64,000 bases of DNA from Deltaproteobacteria bacterium (GCA_024280335.1 JAJRQI010000053.1:1-64000), one strand, 5' to 3'. Shown: positions 1 through 10,303, counted from the first letter of the stretch. A program made the numbers and translations. The notes: generated from the sequence alone by a model not told the origin.

Positions 1-137
1 AAAAACGCTGGCACGGTACATATTTTTGCCTATGTGGCCGAATTCCGACGAGTCGCAATAACCACCTTGGCTGGGCAAATCGCAGTCCAACTTAATCGTG
101 GCTGAATTTTGTTAAAACAGGCTTTTTCTGCCAAGCA
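1..137. other. left-edge stretch with no recognised gene
   Basis: This lies downstream of miaA. A forward frame entering from the left edge stays open for 34 codons, to a TGA at 103-105, but the residues are not recognisable and the other frames are equally uninformative. hfq, which often follows miaA, is not visible here. No terminator hairpin was seen. Confidence 0.4.
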
Positions 138-1049
138 CTACATAAAATTCCCAACTCGCCGGCACAATTCCCCGAACGGCTCCCCCTGCCCGTCCAGCCA
201 GTGGATCGACACCCCCTGCTTTTCCATCCGCCGAAAGAAGGTCTCCTGCCGTTTGGCAAACTGGCCGATGGCGCTGCGCAGCTTCTGCTGCAAGTCGTTG
301 CGGTTCAGTTTGTCTTGCAGATGCTGGGCGATCAGCCGGTATTCCAGACCGTAGAATTCCAGCTGCTGCCAGGCAACCCCAGTATCGTGCAACTGCTGCA
401 CCTCGTCGATCATCCCGGCATCGAACCGCTGCTGCAACCGCAGGGCGATCCGTTGGCGGAGGATTTCGCGCGGCCATTTCAGACCGAAGACCAGCGGACG
501 GAGCTGCGGCAAAGGCGGCAGAGTATCGACAGCGGCCCGTTCCCCTTCGGCAATTTCGATGGCCCGAATCAGCCGTTGCCGATCATTCAGATCGGTTCGA
601 TTGTGCTGCCCAGGCTTCAGAACCAGCAGGTGTTCCGCCAGTTGCACATCCGACAGCGGCTCTAATTCACTCCGCAGTATCGGATTTTCCGCCACCTCGA
701 CCAGTCGGTAACCGCGCAGCAGCGCATCCAGATAAAGTCCGGTGCCGCCGCAGAGAATCGGCAGCCGGTCCCGGGTCCAGATCTCCTCGATAGCAATAAA
801 GCAATCGCGCTGGAACTGAAAGACGTTGTATTCCGTTCCCGGCGCGGCAATATCGATCAGGTGATAGGGGACCTCGCCGTACTCCGGCAGATCCTTGCCG
901 GTCCCCAGGTCCATGCCTCGATAGACCTGGCGTGAATCGGCGGAGATAATTTCGGCATTGAACCGTCTGGCTGCCGCGACCGCCAAACCGGTTTTCCCGC
1001 CGGCGGTGGCGCCGAGAATGACGAGCAGATTGCTGTTACTTTTGTCCAT
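138..1049 (-). CDS. miaA: tRNA dimethylallyltransferase MiaA
   Basis: MiaA transfers a dimethylallyl group from DMAPP to N6 of adenosine 37 in tRNAs reading UNN codons, a cytoplasmic modification that supports decoding accuracy. The 303-residue product opens with a P-loop, GATAGGKT at residues 13-20, followed by the family motif SADSRQVYRGMDLGTGK near 36-52 and a C-terminal region ending in normal family length. An in-frame ATG six codons upstream (1067) exists, but GGGAG sits just before the ATG at 1049, so the shorter start is preferred. It diverges from pcnB across a gap of about 130 bp. Identification is by family motifs and is firm. Confidence 0.95.
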   Translation of the reverse strand: MDKSNSNLLVILGATAGGKTGLAVAAARRFNAEIISADSRQVYRGMDLGTGKDLPEYGEVPYHLIDIAAPGTEYNVFQFQRDCFIAIEEIWTRDRLPILCGGTGLYLDALLRGYRLVEVAENPILRSELEPLSDVQLAEHLLVLKPGQHNRTDLNDRQRLIRAIEIAEGERAAVDTLPPLPQLRPLVFGLKWPREILRQRIALRLQQRFDAGMIDEVQQLHDTGVAWQQLEFYGLEYRLIAQHLQDKLNRNDLQQKLRSAIGQFAKRQETFFRRMEKQGVSIHWLDGQGEPFGELCRRVGNFM

Positions 1050-1181
1050 GAAAGCTCTCCCGTGCAAAACCTCGCCAGAATAGACCAGATGAACCTTCCT
1101 GCCTATGGCAAATCCCTTTTATCCAGCAGCGACAATCTGCTATAGTCCGCCTGACTTAATAACCCGCACCCCAGGCAACAG

Positions 1182-2435
1182 ATGTCAAAACCCACTTCGC
1201 ATCAACCGATTATTCTGCCCCGCGACCAGCACCCGATCTCGCGCAAACAGATCGACGAGGAGACCCTCAAGGTCCTCTATCGCCTGCATCGCAATGGCCA
1301 GCTGGCCTACCTGGTCGGCGGCAGCGTCCGTGATCTGCTGCTCGGCCGCAAACCGAAAGATTTCGACATCGGCACCGACGCCACCCCGGCGCAGGTACGA
1401 CGACTGTTCCGCAACTGCTTTTTAGTCGGCAAACGCTTTCGCCTGGCGCACATCCGTTTTGCCGGGAACAAACTGATCGAGGTCGCCACCTTCCGCCGTC
1501 ACCCGCGTGAAGATGAACTGCCGGAGGATCATGACGAGCACTTCCATTTTGTCCAGAACGTTTTCGGCAGCCCGCGCGAAGATGCCTTTCGCCGTGATTT
1601 CACCATCAATGCGCTGTTTTACAATATTGCTGATTTTTCGATTGTCGACCATGTCGGCGGCTTACAGGATCTGCGCGAAAAAAAGCTTCGCGTCATCGGC
1701 GACCCATTGATCCGCTTCAGCGAAGATCCGGTGCGGATGCTGCGGGCGCTGGAATTTGCTGCGCGGCTCGATTTCAGCCTGGATGAGACAATCCTTGCGG
1801 CGATCGAAGCGAAAAAAACGTTGATCGCGACTGCCGCTCCGGCGCGAATTCGCGAAGAGATCATGGAGCTGTATCGTCACAAAGTGGCCGGGCCGGTGCT
1901 GAAACAGTGCCGTGAACTCGGCATGCTGCCGCACTTGCTGGCCGGCTATCCAGGCACTGACGAAAGCATTGCACTGATCAGCAAGATCGATCAGCGCACC
2001 GCATCCGGGGTGCCGATTGAAGAAGGCTTCGCGATTGCCGCCCTCTATCTGCGTCTGTTCATGGACAGCTGTCCGCCGTCACCGGACCTGCACATCACTG
2101 AGGTTCTGCATAAAGCCAACGAAATCATCTTTCCCCACTGCCGCTATTTCAGCATTGCTCACGGGATTCGCCATCAGGCGCGCGAACTGCTGGTCGGCTG
2201 CTTCCGGCTGGCGCGCGGCCGCGGCACACGTGGCGAGCGCCGTTTTCTGCAACATCCGCTGACGCCGAAATCTCTGGAACTGTTCAAACTCTGGTCCGAG
2301 GTCCGTCCCGAGCTGCTGCCGCTGGTCAAAGAGTGGCAAAAAGCGATCCAAACCTCGCCTGCCGAAAAACAGGAAACCCGGCGGCGGCCACGAAGGAGAA
2401 GGCGCAAACCTTCGACCCGGCTACCGACCCACTAA
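1182..2435 (+). CDS. pcnB: PcnB-type poly(A) polymerase / tRNA nucleotidyltransferase superfamily
   Basis: This is a class II nucleotidyltransferase that adds 3' nucleotides to RNA, most likely poly(A) tails that promote RNA decay. The catalytic head is plain: GGSVRD at 46-51 and KDFDIGTDA with the metal-binding pair D60/D62. It is followed by the RRDFTINAL and RFSEDPVRMLRALEFAARL neck motifs. The C-terminus ends in an arginine-rich tail (RRRPRRRRRK), as in PcnB proteins and unlike typical CCA-adding enzymes, which is why poly(A) polymerase is preferred. No HD domain is evident. A CCA-adding role cannot be excluded from sequence alone, since some deltaproteobacterial PcnB-like proteins have divided activities. 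Confidence 0.88.
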   Translation: MSKPTSHQPIILPRDQHPISRKQIDEETLKVLYRLHRNGQLAYLVGGSVRDLLLGRKPKDFDIGTDATPAQVRRLFRNCFLVGKRFRLAHIRFAGNKLIEVATFRRHPREDELPEDHDEHFHFVQNVFGSPREDAFRRDFTINALFYNIADFSIVDHVGGLQDLREKKLRVIGDPLIRFSEDPVRMLRALEFAARLDFSLDETILAAIEAKKTLIATAAPARIREEIMELYRHKVAGPVLKQCRELGMLPHLLAGYPGTDESIALISKIDQRTASGVPIEEGFAIAALYLRLFMDSCPPSPDLHITEVLHKANEIIFPHCRYFSIAHGIRHQARELLVGCFRLARGRGTRGERRFLQHPLTPKSLELFKLWSEVRPELLPLVKEWQKAIQTSPAEKQETRRRPRRRRRKPSTRLPTH

Positions 2436-2846
2436 ACCACCCTGCACTGAAAGTGCAGGGGTTGAGTCGGGACTGAAAGTCCCTTTACAAGCAAAATCAC
2501 AACCCTCTTTAATCGTCATCCTTGCGAATGCGGGGATCCAGTCCACGATAAACTCTGGATTCCCGCCTACGCGGGAATGACAAAAAATGAGTGGCCACTG
2601 AAAGTCTTGGACTAAAGTCCCTCGTTTTTACTAACGTGATGGAACAATAAATATCCCTCCCTCGAACCAACCATTGAACATCATTAATATTTCTTCTTGC
2701 ACTCAAATATCAGCCTCTTCTTTGTCCACAAGAAACCAGTAAAAAAATTTCACCGGCGGCTTGACTTCCCTCCCTGCGCAAAGTTACGTTGCTTAGTGTA
2801 GATTGGAGCCACCCAACATTCTGACGCATGATTCAGGGAGAAACCT
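2436..2846. repeat. intergenic region with small hairpins and a REP-like palindrome
   Basis: No gene is seen. Short hairpins share a loop GAA: CTGCACT-GAA-AGTGCAG near 2445 and GGGACT-GAA-AGTCCC near 2470, with a related ACTGAAAGTC / GGACTAAAGTCC pair near 2597-2625. At 2514-2582 lies a palindromic element, cgtcatccttgcg...cgcgggaatgac, that contains the core GGATCCAG...CTGGATTCCCG also found at 22057-22134 and 36291-36365. This is a dispersed REP/BIME-like family. A possible promoter, TTGACT near 2761, is too weak to call. Confidence 0.6.
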
Positions 2847-4577
2847 ATGTTTGACAATCTGAAAATCGGCAACAAGCTGCTGCTGCTGTCCGGAGTAATT
2901 CTGCTGCTGCTGCTGACCACCCTCTCCTGGAGCCTGTTCGGACTCTCGACAACGATGCATAACGGCACCCAGGTATCGGCAGGCAACAAGCTGCGCAGCG
3001 AACTGCAGGGCCTGGAAAATGCCCACCTGAAATGGGCGCACAAGGTCCGCGATTTCCTTGTCAATCCCAAAATCACTGAACTGCAGGTCAAACTGGACCC
3101 CAACAGCTGTGCGCTCGGTCAGTGGTACTATGGCGCAAGCCGCCGGCACGCTGAAACGATGTTGCCGGAAATAAAGGCCGATCTGCAAGCCCTGGAAGGA
3201 CCGCATCGCCTGCTGCACGCCTCCGGGGAAAAAATCAAGCAGGCCTATGATCCGCAGAATCCTGCCGCCGCGAATGCTATTTATGCCGATGAAACCGCCC
3301 CCAATCTGAAAAAAATCGGCACGCTGATGAGCGCAATGACCAAGTCGTCGAAACAGCACATCATGTCTGACAGCGAAATGATCGCCACCGCCCGGAGCAC
3401 CCGTAACGGCATCATCATTCTGGGGATTATTGCTCTGTTGATCGGCGTGGCCCTGGCTGTTTTGATCAGCCGTTCCCTGACGGTGCCGATGAAGAAAACC
3501 GTGGCGATGTTGACGGATCTGGAAAAGGGCCACCTGGACAAGCGCCTGCAGATGAACCGTACCGACGAAATCGGCCAGATGGCCGCCACCATGGATCAAT
3601 TTGCCGACAGTCTGCAAAATGAAGTTGTCGATTCTCTGCAGAAACTGGCGAGTGGCGACCTGACCTTTGAGATCCAGCCGAAGGATGAGCGGGACCTGCT
3701 GCGCGGCAGCCTGAAAAAGCTGGGAACCGACCTCAACCTGCTGATGCAGCAGGTTTTGACCGCTAGCGATCAGATTGCTTCGGGCAGTGTTCAGGTCAGT
3801 GACTCTGCGCAATCGCTTTCGCAAGGGGCCACAGAATCGGCCGCGTCGCTGGAAGAGATCAGCAGTTCAATGAATGAAATCGGCGCCCAGACCGGCCAGA
3901 GCGCTGAAAACGCCGATCAGGCCAACAGTCTGGCCGCCACTGCCGCCGACGCTGCGGCGACCGGCAGTGAACGGATGAACGACATGATCGGCGCTATGGG
4001 TGAGATCAACGAGGCCAGTCAGAGTATTGGCAAAATTATCAAAGTTATCGATGAGATCGCCTTCCAGACCAATCTGCTGGCGCTCAATGCCGCCGTCGAA
4101 GCGGCACGCGCCGGGCAGCACGGCAAAGGCTTTGCCGTGGTCGCGGAAGAGGTACGCAACCTGGCCGCCCGCAGCGCCAAAGCCGCCCGGGAAACAGCGA
4201 GCCTGATCGAAGGTTCAATGGAAAAAGTGACCAACGGCACCCGGATTGCCGAACGAACCTCCACCTCTTTGCAGGAGATCGTCAGCTCAGTCACCGAGGT
4301 CACAGATCTGGTCGCGGAAATCGCTTCGGCCAGCAACGAACAGGCGAATGGTGTCTCGCAGGTGAATATCGGCCTGCAGCAGATCGATCAGGTCATCCAG
4401 CAGAACACTGCCAGTGCCGAGGAGAGTGCCGCAACCAGCGAAGAACTGTCCGGACAGGCCGCTGAACTGAAAAATCAACTGAGCCACTTCCGTTTGAAAA
4501 ACTCCACTTTTTCAGCATCCCCAGCGATGACAGCAGCGCAGAGGGCCTTAGCTGCTCCGGCTGCTGATTTCGGCTGA
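2847..4577 (+). CDS. methyl-accepting chemotaxis protein with a CZB-like sensor region
   Basis: This chemoreceptor has 576 residues. TM1 is at about 10-33 and TM2 at about 187-208, so residues 34-186 should face the periplasm. That segment carries H60-x-x-W, C88-A-L-G-Q-W and H120/H124, the one-Cys three-His spacing of chemoreceptor zinc-binding (CZB) domains. HAMP follows TM2. The signalling hairpin [21 protein letters not shown] is at about 402-424, with the standard [20 protein letters not shown] flank. No C-terminal CheR-docking pentapeptide is visible. It stands alone, ending in its own terminator. CZB domains are often cytoplasmic, so a periplasmic position is worth noting. The CZB call rests on motif spacing; the MCP call is certain. 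Confidence 0.93.
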   Translation: MFDNLKIGNKLLLLSGVILLLLLTTLSWSLFGLSTTMHNGTQVSAGNKLRSELQGLENAHLKWAHKVRDFLVNPKITELQVKLDPNSCALGQWYYGASRRHAETMLPEIKADLQALEGPHRLLHASGEKIKQAYDPQNPAAANAIYADETAPNLKKIGTLMSAMTKSSKQHIMSDSEMIATARSTRNGIIILGIIALLIGVALAVLISRSLTVPMKKTVAMLTDLEKGHLDKRLQMNRTDEIGQMAATMDQFADSLQNEVVDSLQKLASGDLTFEIQPKDERDLLRGSLKKLGTDLNLLMQQVLTASDQIASGSVQVSDSAQSLSQGATESAASLEEISSSMNEIGAQTGQSAENADQANSLAATAADAAATGSERMNDMIGAMGEINEASQSIGKIIKVIDEIAFQTNLLALNAAVEAARAGQHGKGFAVVAEEVRNLAARSAKAARETASLIEGSMEKVTNGTRIAERTSTSLQEIVSSVTEVTDLVAEIASASNEQANGVSQVNIGLQQIDQVIQQNTASAEESAATSEELSGQAAELKNQLSHFRLKNSTFSASPAMTAAQRALAAPAADFG

Positions 4578-4642
4578 AGCGGACAAGTCGCCCAAGCTCC
4601 ACAGATCAAAACTCACTCAAAACCTGATTTTGTACTGACATC

Positions 4643-4680
4643 AAAACGGCGAGCCGGAAAATCGGCTCGCCGTTTTTTAT
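4643..4680 (+). terminator. Rho-independent terminator of the first chemoreceptor gene
   Basis: A perfect stem aaaacggcgagccg (4643-4656) / cggctcgccgtttt (4663-4676) with a 6-nt loop runs into TTTTTT. It separates this receptor gene from the next one at 4862. Confidence 0.9.
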
Positions 4681-4861
4681 TCTGCCAGGATCGGGAACAA
4701 AGCTTGACCATGTGTTTTTATTTATGATATTGATTTAATCTTCAGCCGTATACAATCTTCGTCACAGCAGGTCAACCTCAACTGCCGCTGGCGTCAAGAA
4801 TTCATTGCCGGGCAAAAAATCGCTCCGGCCGCTAAAGGAAGTCCCAAAAGGAGCTTAGGTT

Positions 4862-7039
4862 ATGTCCATCCGTTACAAATTGATGCTCATGTTGCTGCTG
4901 GCGGTGCTGCTGCCGATGATGGTCAGCCTGTCAGTCTCCAAATACTACTCGGGCCAGACACGAGAGCTGGCAACCAGAGAATCGATCGCCCTGGCGCAGG
5001 CCGATATCCAGCATATTATTGAAGGCTCCAGAAATCTGGTCGCGGCCAACAAGAAGTCGATGGACGCCGGCCGGGCAAATACCATCATGACCTTCCTGCG
5101 CTCGGCCGCCGACCTGCTTTACGATCAGGTCAGTAAGGTCTATTACACAACCCCCAAAGAACAGCAGATGGTCGAAATCCGCAAACTGATGCTCTCCGGA
5201 AAGTTCGGCTCTTCCGGCTATGCGTTCGGTATGAACAGCAAGGGCACCCTGGTCATTCATCCCAAAAGTGAAGGTAAAAATCTGGCCGGCAAGAAACATA
5301 TTGATGAGATGATTGCCAAACGCAACGGCTTCATCCGCTATACCAGTGCCACCACCGGCCGCGAAAAATTTGCCCACTACCGCTATTTCAAGCCTCTCGA
5401 CCTGATCATTGCGCCCGGTGCCTTTATCGATGAACTCTCCTACATTGTCGACCTGGATGCGGAGCTGGATGCCCTGGATGAACTTCATGCCCAGCTGCGC
5501 AAGATCAAGGTCGGCCAAAAGGGTTTCTTCTGGGTTGTCGAAGCTTACGAAGATGGCGGCGGCGATTTTCTCGTCACTCCGGTCGATGAAGATATGGACA
5601 AGCTGGATCAACTGATGAAGGACGCCGATGGTAACGAGTACCTGGCCGGGCTTATCGAACAAAGTCTGCAAGCCGGCGAGGATAATATTTCTGAAATGAA
5701 ACTGCGGCTGGGCAACCCGGTCTCAGGCGAGACCGAGCAGATGATCTTGAACTTCACCTATTTCAAGCCACTCAGGTGGATTATCGGCACGGCAATCCCG
5801 GAACAGGAACTGTTTTTCACCAGCCGACAAGTTGAAGCTGCGTTCAATCAGATGAATCTGGCGGTCATTATTGCCACAGTAATTCTGCTGATCGTTGCCT
5901 TGCTTGCCGCTCTGCTCACCGCCAATGCGGCTCTCCGGCCGATCCGCAGTGTACAGATGATGGCCGCGGAAATGTCTTTGGGCCACTTGGATACCCGCCT
6001 GAACATGGACCGCAAGGATGAACTCGGTGAGATGGCCCGCGCCATGGACTCTTTTGCCGAGGATCTGCAGACCCAGGTGGTGGCAGCGTTACAACGATTG
6101 GCCAATGGCGACCTGACCTTTACCATTGAACCGAAAGATGAGCGGGACCAGATCCGCGGTGCCATCAAAACCCTGGAAGAGGATCTGAATAAAGTGATGC
6201 AACAGATCCTGGCCTCTGCGGATCAGATCGCTTCAGGCAGTTCTCAAGTCAGCGATTCCGCCCAGGCGCTCTCGCAAGGCGCCACAGAATCGGCCGCCTC
6301 GCTTGAGGAGATCAGCAGTTCAATGAATGAGATCGGCTCCCAAACCGGTCATAGTGCTGAGAATGCCGCCCAGGCCAACAATTTAGCCAATGAAGCGGTA
6401 AAATCTGCAACCTCCGGCAGTCAGCAGATGGAAGAGATGATCGTTGCCATGGGCGAAATCAATGCCGCCGGACAAAGCATCAGCAAAATCATCAAAGTGA
6501 TTGATGAGATCGCCTTCCAGACCAACCTGCTGGCACTGAATGCTGCCGTGGAAGCAGCCCGAGCCGGCCAACACGGTAAAGGCTTTGCCGTGGTTGCCGA
6601 AGAAGTCCGCAACCTGGCCAGCCGCAGTGCCAAAGCCGCCAGTGAAACCTCAGAGTTGATCGAAGGTTCCGTGGAAAAAACCGCCAACGGCACCCGGATT
6701 GCCGAGCGAACGTCTGCATCATTGGCGGGGATTGTCCTTGAGGTCGGCAAGGTTAACGACCTGATTGCAGAAATTGCCACGGCCAGCAACGAACAAGCCC
6801 AGGGCGTTTCACAAATCAACACCGGACTGCAGCAGATCGACCAGGTCATCCAGCAGAACACCGCAACCGCAGAAGAGAGCGCCGCAACCAGCGAAGAACT
6901 TTCCGGTCAAGCGGCAGAGCTGAAGAACCAGCTGCAGCGCTTTCGCTTAAAGGAGAGTGAAGCGGGATTCTCCGTTCAACCGCAAATCCCGCAACTGGCA
7001 GCAGATTCGCTAATGAACCGGTCGGGTTGGGGAGAATAA
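4862..7039 (+). CDS. methyl-accepting chemotaxis protein with large Cache-type sensor
   Basis: The 725-residue receptor has TM1 at about 7-27 and TM2 at about 331-355. The roughly 300-residue periplasmic part contains two Cache-like modules: one around [21 protein letters not shown] and one around [17 protein letters not shown], followed by [18 protein letters not shown]. It should therefore be a small-molecule sensor; the ligand cannot be read. HAMP spans about 357-410, and the signalling tip [21 protein letters not shown] is at about 549-569. Its cytoplasmic half is nearly identical in sequence to that of the preceding receptor, so both probably couple to the same CheA/CheW arrays. RBS AAAGGAG lies 9 nt upstream of ATG. 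Confidence 0.93.
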   Translation: MSIRYKLMLMLLLAVLLPMMVSLSVSKYYSGQTRELATRESIALAQADIQHIIEGSRNLVAANKKSMDAGRANTIMTFLRSAADLLYDQVSKVYYTTPKEQQMVEIRKLMLSGKFGSSGYAFGMNSKGTLVIHPKSEGKNLAGKKHIDEMIAKRNGFIRYTSATTGREKFAHYRYFKPLDLIIAPGAFIDELSYIVDLDAELDALDELHAQLRKIKVGQKGFFWVVEAYEDGGGDFLVTPVDEDMDKLDQLMKDADGNEYLAGLIEQSLQAGEDNISEMKLRLGNPVSGETEQMILNFTYFKPLRWIIGTAIPEQELFFTSRQVEAAFNQMNLAVIIATVILLIVALLAALLTANAALRPIRSVQMMAAEMSLGHLDTRLNMDRKDELGEMARAMDSFAEDLQTQVVAALQRLANGDLTFTIEPKDERDQIRGAIKTLEEDLNKVMQQILASADQIASGSSQVSDSAQALSQGATESAASLEEISSSMNEIGSQTGHSAENAAQANNLANEAVKSATSGSQQMEEMIVAMGEINAAGQSISKIIKVIDEIAFQTNLLALNAAVEAARAGQHGKGFAVVAEEVRNLASRSAKAASETSELIEGSVEKTANGTRIAERTSASLAGIVLEVGKVNDLIAEIATASNEQAQGVSQINTGLQQIDQVIQQNTATAEESAATSEELSGQAAELKNQLQRFRLKESEAGFSVQPQIPQLAADSLMNRSGWGE

Positions 7040-7043
7040 ACCG

Positions 7044-7084
7044 ACGACAAAAGGCGTACATGTTGTGCGCCTTTTGTCGTTGCT
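7044..7084 (+). terminator. terminator-like hairpin after second chemoreceptor
   Basis: A 13-bp perfect inverted repeat, acgacaaaaggcg (7044-7056) / cgccttttgtcgt (7068-7080), lies just past the stop codon. The following T tract is poor, so efficiency is uncertain. Confidence 0.6.
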
Positions 7085-7239
7085 CCATCTAGGACCAGTC
7101 CTCCCTGTAGCAACAACAAAGTCGTAATTCTAACGACTTGGCACCCTACAACCCTGCAGGCATTGCTTGAAACTTCCAATCAGCAATCTGAACCTGCCGA
7201 ACAATAAAAATAAAATTAAAAAAAACTACTTTTTGGGCT

Positions 7240-7267
7240 TTGAATATTCTTATTTGCTCTGTATAAT
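7240..7267 (+). promoter_or_regulatory. sigma-70-type promoter of the che operon
   Basis: TTGAAT (7240-7245), a 16-bp spacer and a consensus TATAAT (7262-7267) lie in an A/T-rich stretch about 95 nt upstream of the cheA start. The 7085-7360 interval has no other recognisable feature. Confidence 0.6.
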
Positions 7268-7360
7268 TAATTTTCATGATTTTATGGGAACCCCTACAGT
7301 TCTCAGCAGATGCAAAGAAACCGAAACCACAGCCCTGTGCAAAAAGATTGAGGATGTGCG

Positions 7361-9685
7361 ATGAGCATGGAAATAGACAACGACCAGATTGAAATCATCC
7401 AGGAATTCGTCACCGAAAGCCAGGACATGATTGAGCAGCTGGAACCGCAGATCATCGAACTCGGGCAGAACAGCGATCCGGAGACGATGAATGCCATTTT
7501 CCGGCTGTTTCATTCAATGAAGGGAAGCGCCGGTTTTCTGGAATTCGATCATATCACCCGGGTGGCCCATGCTGCCGAGAACCTGCTCGATCTGATCCGT
7601 AACGGTGAGATCGACCTGGTGCCGGATCACGTCTCTCTGCTCTGCAGCGCATGCGACTTTGCCAAAGATGCGCTCGAGCAAGTCGACAGCAACTATACTG
7701 ATAAAATGATGGCCCCGGCGGCGGATGAGATGTCTGAGAGACTGCATCAGGCAATCGAAGTGGCCAAAGGGGGCGGTGCAACAATCGCAGCAGAGCCTGA
7801 GGTCGCAGCACCTGCGACTGAAAAGCCGACGGCCAGTGAAGCAACCGCACCGGAACCGCCGGTCGAAGAGTTCAGCTTCCCCGATGAGCTGCCGAAACTT
7901 GAAATCACCGATGAGATGCGCCTGAGTTTTGTTCAGGAAGGGAATGAACTGCTGCAGAACGCCGAGCAGGGGCTGCTGGCCTGGGGCGAAAACCCCGGCG
8001 ATACCGATTCGATCGGCGACATTTTCCGCCAGATTCACAGTTTTAAAGGCAATTGCGGCTTCTTCGGTTTTTCACAGATGGAAAAACTGGGCCACCAGAT
8101 GGAAAGTATCCTCGACCGGGTTAAATCAGGCTCCAAGTTGGCGATCGACAATCCGGCCGATCAGCTGCTGGCCGCCCTCGATTTCCTGCAGCAGGCAACC
8201 AACGATGTCTCTGACGGCAAAGAAGGGCTGATCGACAACCTTGAGGAGCATCTGCACAATCTCCAACTGCTGGTGCCGCCGCTGCTCGGCGAGATCCTGG
8301 TCGAAGAAGGGGTCAAACCTGAAGCGGTCGCCAAAGCGGTCGAGACGCAGAAAAAACCGGTCGGCGAAATCCTGCTGGAAAAAGGCGACGCATCACCGGG
8401 CCAGGTCGATAACGCCCTGAAGAAGCAAGCCGCCAATCTGAAAAAAGCCAAAGCAGAGAGCAAACCGGTGATACGCACCAAACCCCCGGCCAAGCGTCAG
8501 GACATCCGCGTTGACCTGGGCAAGCTCGACAGCCTGATCAATCTGATCGGCGAGATGGTCATCGCCGAGAACATGCTGATCCACAACCCTGACCTTAAGG
8601 GACTGGAGTTGGAGAACTTCAACAAGGCCGGGCAGCACATGTCCAAACTGGTGCGCGAACTCCAGGAGATGGCGATGACCATCCGCATGATCCCGGTTTC
8701 AGGTCTGTTTCGCCGGATGATCCGTCTGGTGCATGATATTTCGGTCAAGGCCGGAAAAAAAGTCGAACTGGAGTTGATCGGCGAAGAGACCGAGATCGAC
8801 AAAACCGTCATCGAAACGATCACCGACCCATTGGTTCACCTGCTGCGCAATTCCCTTGACCACGGTCTGGAACCCCCGGATGAGCGGGTCGCAGCGGGCA
8901 AATCAGAAAAAGGTACGGTCCGCCTGCAAGCGCGGCACGAAGAGGGTGAGGTCTGGGTCACGGTTGAAGATGACGGCCGCGGCCTGAACCGGGAGAAGAT
9001 CCTGGAAAAGGCGATCAACAAAGGTCTGATCGAGCCGGAAGAGGCCGCCGAGATGAAAGATCGCGCCATCTTCAATATGATCTTTGCCCCGGGATTTTCC
9101 ACTGCTGCCCAGGTCACGGATATCTCCGGTCGTGGTGTCGGCATGGACGTGGTCAAGCGGAACCTGGAAAAAATCAAGGGCAAAATCGACGTCAGCAGTG
9201 CCGCCGGCGGCGGAACCCGGATCGACCTGCGCATCCCGCTGACCCTGGCGATTATCGACGGCATGGTGGTTCGGGTCGGCACTACCACCTGTATCGTGCC
9301 GACGCTGTCGATTCTGGAAGCTTTCCGGCCGGTGCTGGAGCAGATCACCAACACGCCCGACAAGCAAGAACTGGCCAAGGTCCGCGACAGCTTCTTTCCG
9401 ATCATCCGGCTGCACGAAATGCTTGAGAAGGAACCGGACTCGAAGAATCTGGATGAAGGCATCCTGATCGTTCTCGAATATCAGGACACCCATTTTTGTC
9501 TGCTGGTCGATGAAATCCTCGGCCAACAACAGACGGTCATCAAGGGTCTGTCCGACTACATCGGCAATGTTTCCGGGGTCTCCGGCTGCACCATCCTCGG
9601 TGATGGCGGCGTCAGTCTGATTCTGGATGTCGGCGGTCTGATGGAGTCGATCGAAAATAAAGCAACAAAACTAATCCAGGCATAA
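7361..9685 (+). CDS. cheA: chemotaxis histidine kinase CheA with two HPt domains
   Basis: CheA autophosphorylates on an HPt histidine and donates phosphate to CheY and CheB. This 774-residue form has two HPt domains: H51 in FHSMKGSAGF and H226 in IHSFKGNCGF. They are joined by an Ala/Pro/Glu-rich linker. Residues about 308-355 hold two GEIL-x-E-x-G...Q modules in the place where a P2 domain would often sit. The dimerisation helix begins near VDLGKLDSLINLIGEM; the ATPase has HLLRNSLDHGLE, DDGRGL and GRGVGMDVV; the CheW-like regulatory domain follows LTLAIIDGMVV. It is the first gene of a 13-gene operon. GAGG lies 8 nt before the ATG. Confidence 0.97.
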   Translation: MSMEIDNDQIEIIQEFVTESQDMIEQLEPQIIELGQNSDPETMNAIFRLFHSMKGSAGFLEFDHITRVAHAAENLLDLIRNGEIDLVPDHVSLLCSACDFAKDALEQVDSNYTDKMMAPAADEMSERLHQAIEVAKGGGATIAAEPEVAAPATEKPTASEATAPEPPVEEFSFPDELPKLEITDEMRLSFVQEGNELLQNAEQGLLAWGENPGDTDSIGDIFRQIHSFKGNCGFFGFSQMEKLGHQMESILDRVKSGSKLAIDNPADQLLAALDFLQQATNDVSDGKEGLIDNLEEHLHNLQLLVPPLLGEILVEEGVKPEAVAKAVETQKKPVGEILLEKGDASPGQVDNALKKQAANLKKAKAESKPVIRTKPPAKRQDIRVDLGKLDSLINLIGEMVIAENMLIHNPDLKGLELENFNKAGQHMSKLVRELQEMAMTIRMIPVSGLFRRMIRLVHDISVKAGKKVELELIGEETEIDKTVIETITDPLVHLLRNSLDHGLEPPDERVAAGKSEKGTVRLQARHEEGEVWVTVEDDGRGLNREKILEKAINKGLIEPEEAAEMKDRAIFNMIFAPGFSTAAQVTDISGRGVGMDVVKRNLEKIKGKIDVSSAAGGGTRIDLRIPLTLAIIDGMVVRVGTTTCIVPTLSILEAFRPVLEQITNTPDKQELAKVRDSFFPIIRLHEMLEKEPDSKNLDEGILIVLEYQDTHFCLLVDEILGQQQTVIKGLSDYIGNVSGVSGCTILGDGGVSLILDVGGLMESIENKATKLIQA

Positions 9686-9708
9686 ACACGCTGTGAAGGA
9701 GGAGAACC

Positions 9709-10230
9709 ATGGCTGAAGATAAGAGATACGACAATGTCCAAGAAGAGATCGACAGCGAAGACACCCAGAAAGACAAGTACCTCACCTTCCACCTGGCGGG
9801 TGAAGACTACGGGATTGAAATTCAGTATGTCATCGAAATTATCGGTATCCAGAAAATCACCGATGTGCCGGATATGCCCGCCTTTATCCGCGGCGTTATC
9901 AACCTGCGCGGCAAGGTGATCCCGGTCATGGACGTGCGCGCCCGGTTCAATCTGCCGGATCGTGATTACGATGATCGCACCTGTATTATCGTCGTCAATA
10001 TCGACGAAACAGAAGTCGGGCTGGTGGTTGATGAAGTCAGTGAGGTTTCCGACATCCCGGAAAGCAACGTCGAACCGCCACCGAAAACCGGCAAAGGGAC
10101 CGGCGGTCAATATATTCAGGGCATGGGCAAGATCAACAACGCCGTCAAGATCCTGCTCGATGTCCACAAGCTGCTGTTCAGTGAAGAGATGATGGCGCTG
10201 ATCGCCAAAGCTCAGGAGGATCACAACTGA
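9709..10230 (+). CDS. cheW: chemotaxis coupling protein CheW
   Basis: CheW links receptors to CheA in the array. The 173-residue product carries the CheW fold motifs: YLTFHLAGEDYGIEIQYV at its beginning, the VINLRGKVIPVMDVRARF core, then a VGLVVDEVSEV strand. It has a roughly 20-residue acidic N-terminal extension and a charged C-terminal tail compared with minimal CheW. A strong SD, AAGGAGGAG, precedes the ATG, 23 bp after cheA. It is part of the che operon and probably cotranslated at a high rate relative to cheA. Confidence 0.96.
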   Translation: MAEDKRYDNVQEEIDSEDTQKDKYLTFHLAGEDYGIEIQYVIEIIGIQKITDVPDMPAFIRGVINLRGKVIPVMDVRARFNLPDRDYDDRTCIIVVNIDETEVGLVVDEVSEVSDIPESNVEPPPKTGKGTGGQYIQGMGKINNAVKILLDVHKLLFSEEMMALIAKAQEDHN

Positions 10231-10303
10231 GTTGCAAGCTACGCTGACTCAAAACAACAGAAAGCATCGCATTGCTGGCAAGGGGGGGGATGGAGAAGAA
10301 TAA

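Noticed and set aside
1-105. A 34-codon frame entering from the left edge
   Set aside because: No recognisable residues, and two other frames are similarly open; it cannot be supported as a gene end.
2793-3824. A 343-codon open frame antisense to the first chemoreceptor
   Set aside because: No SD or domain; the opposite strand encodes a clear MCP.
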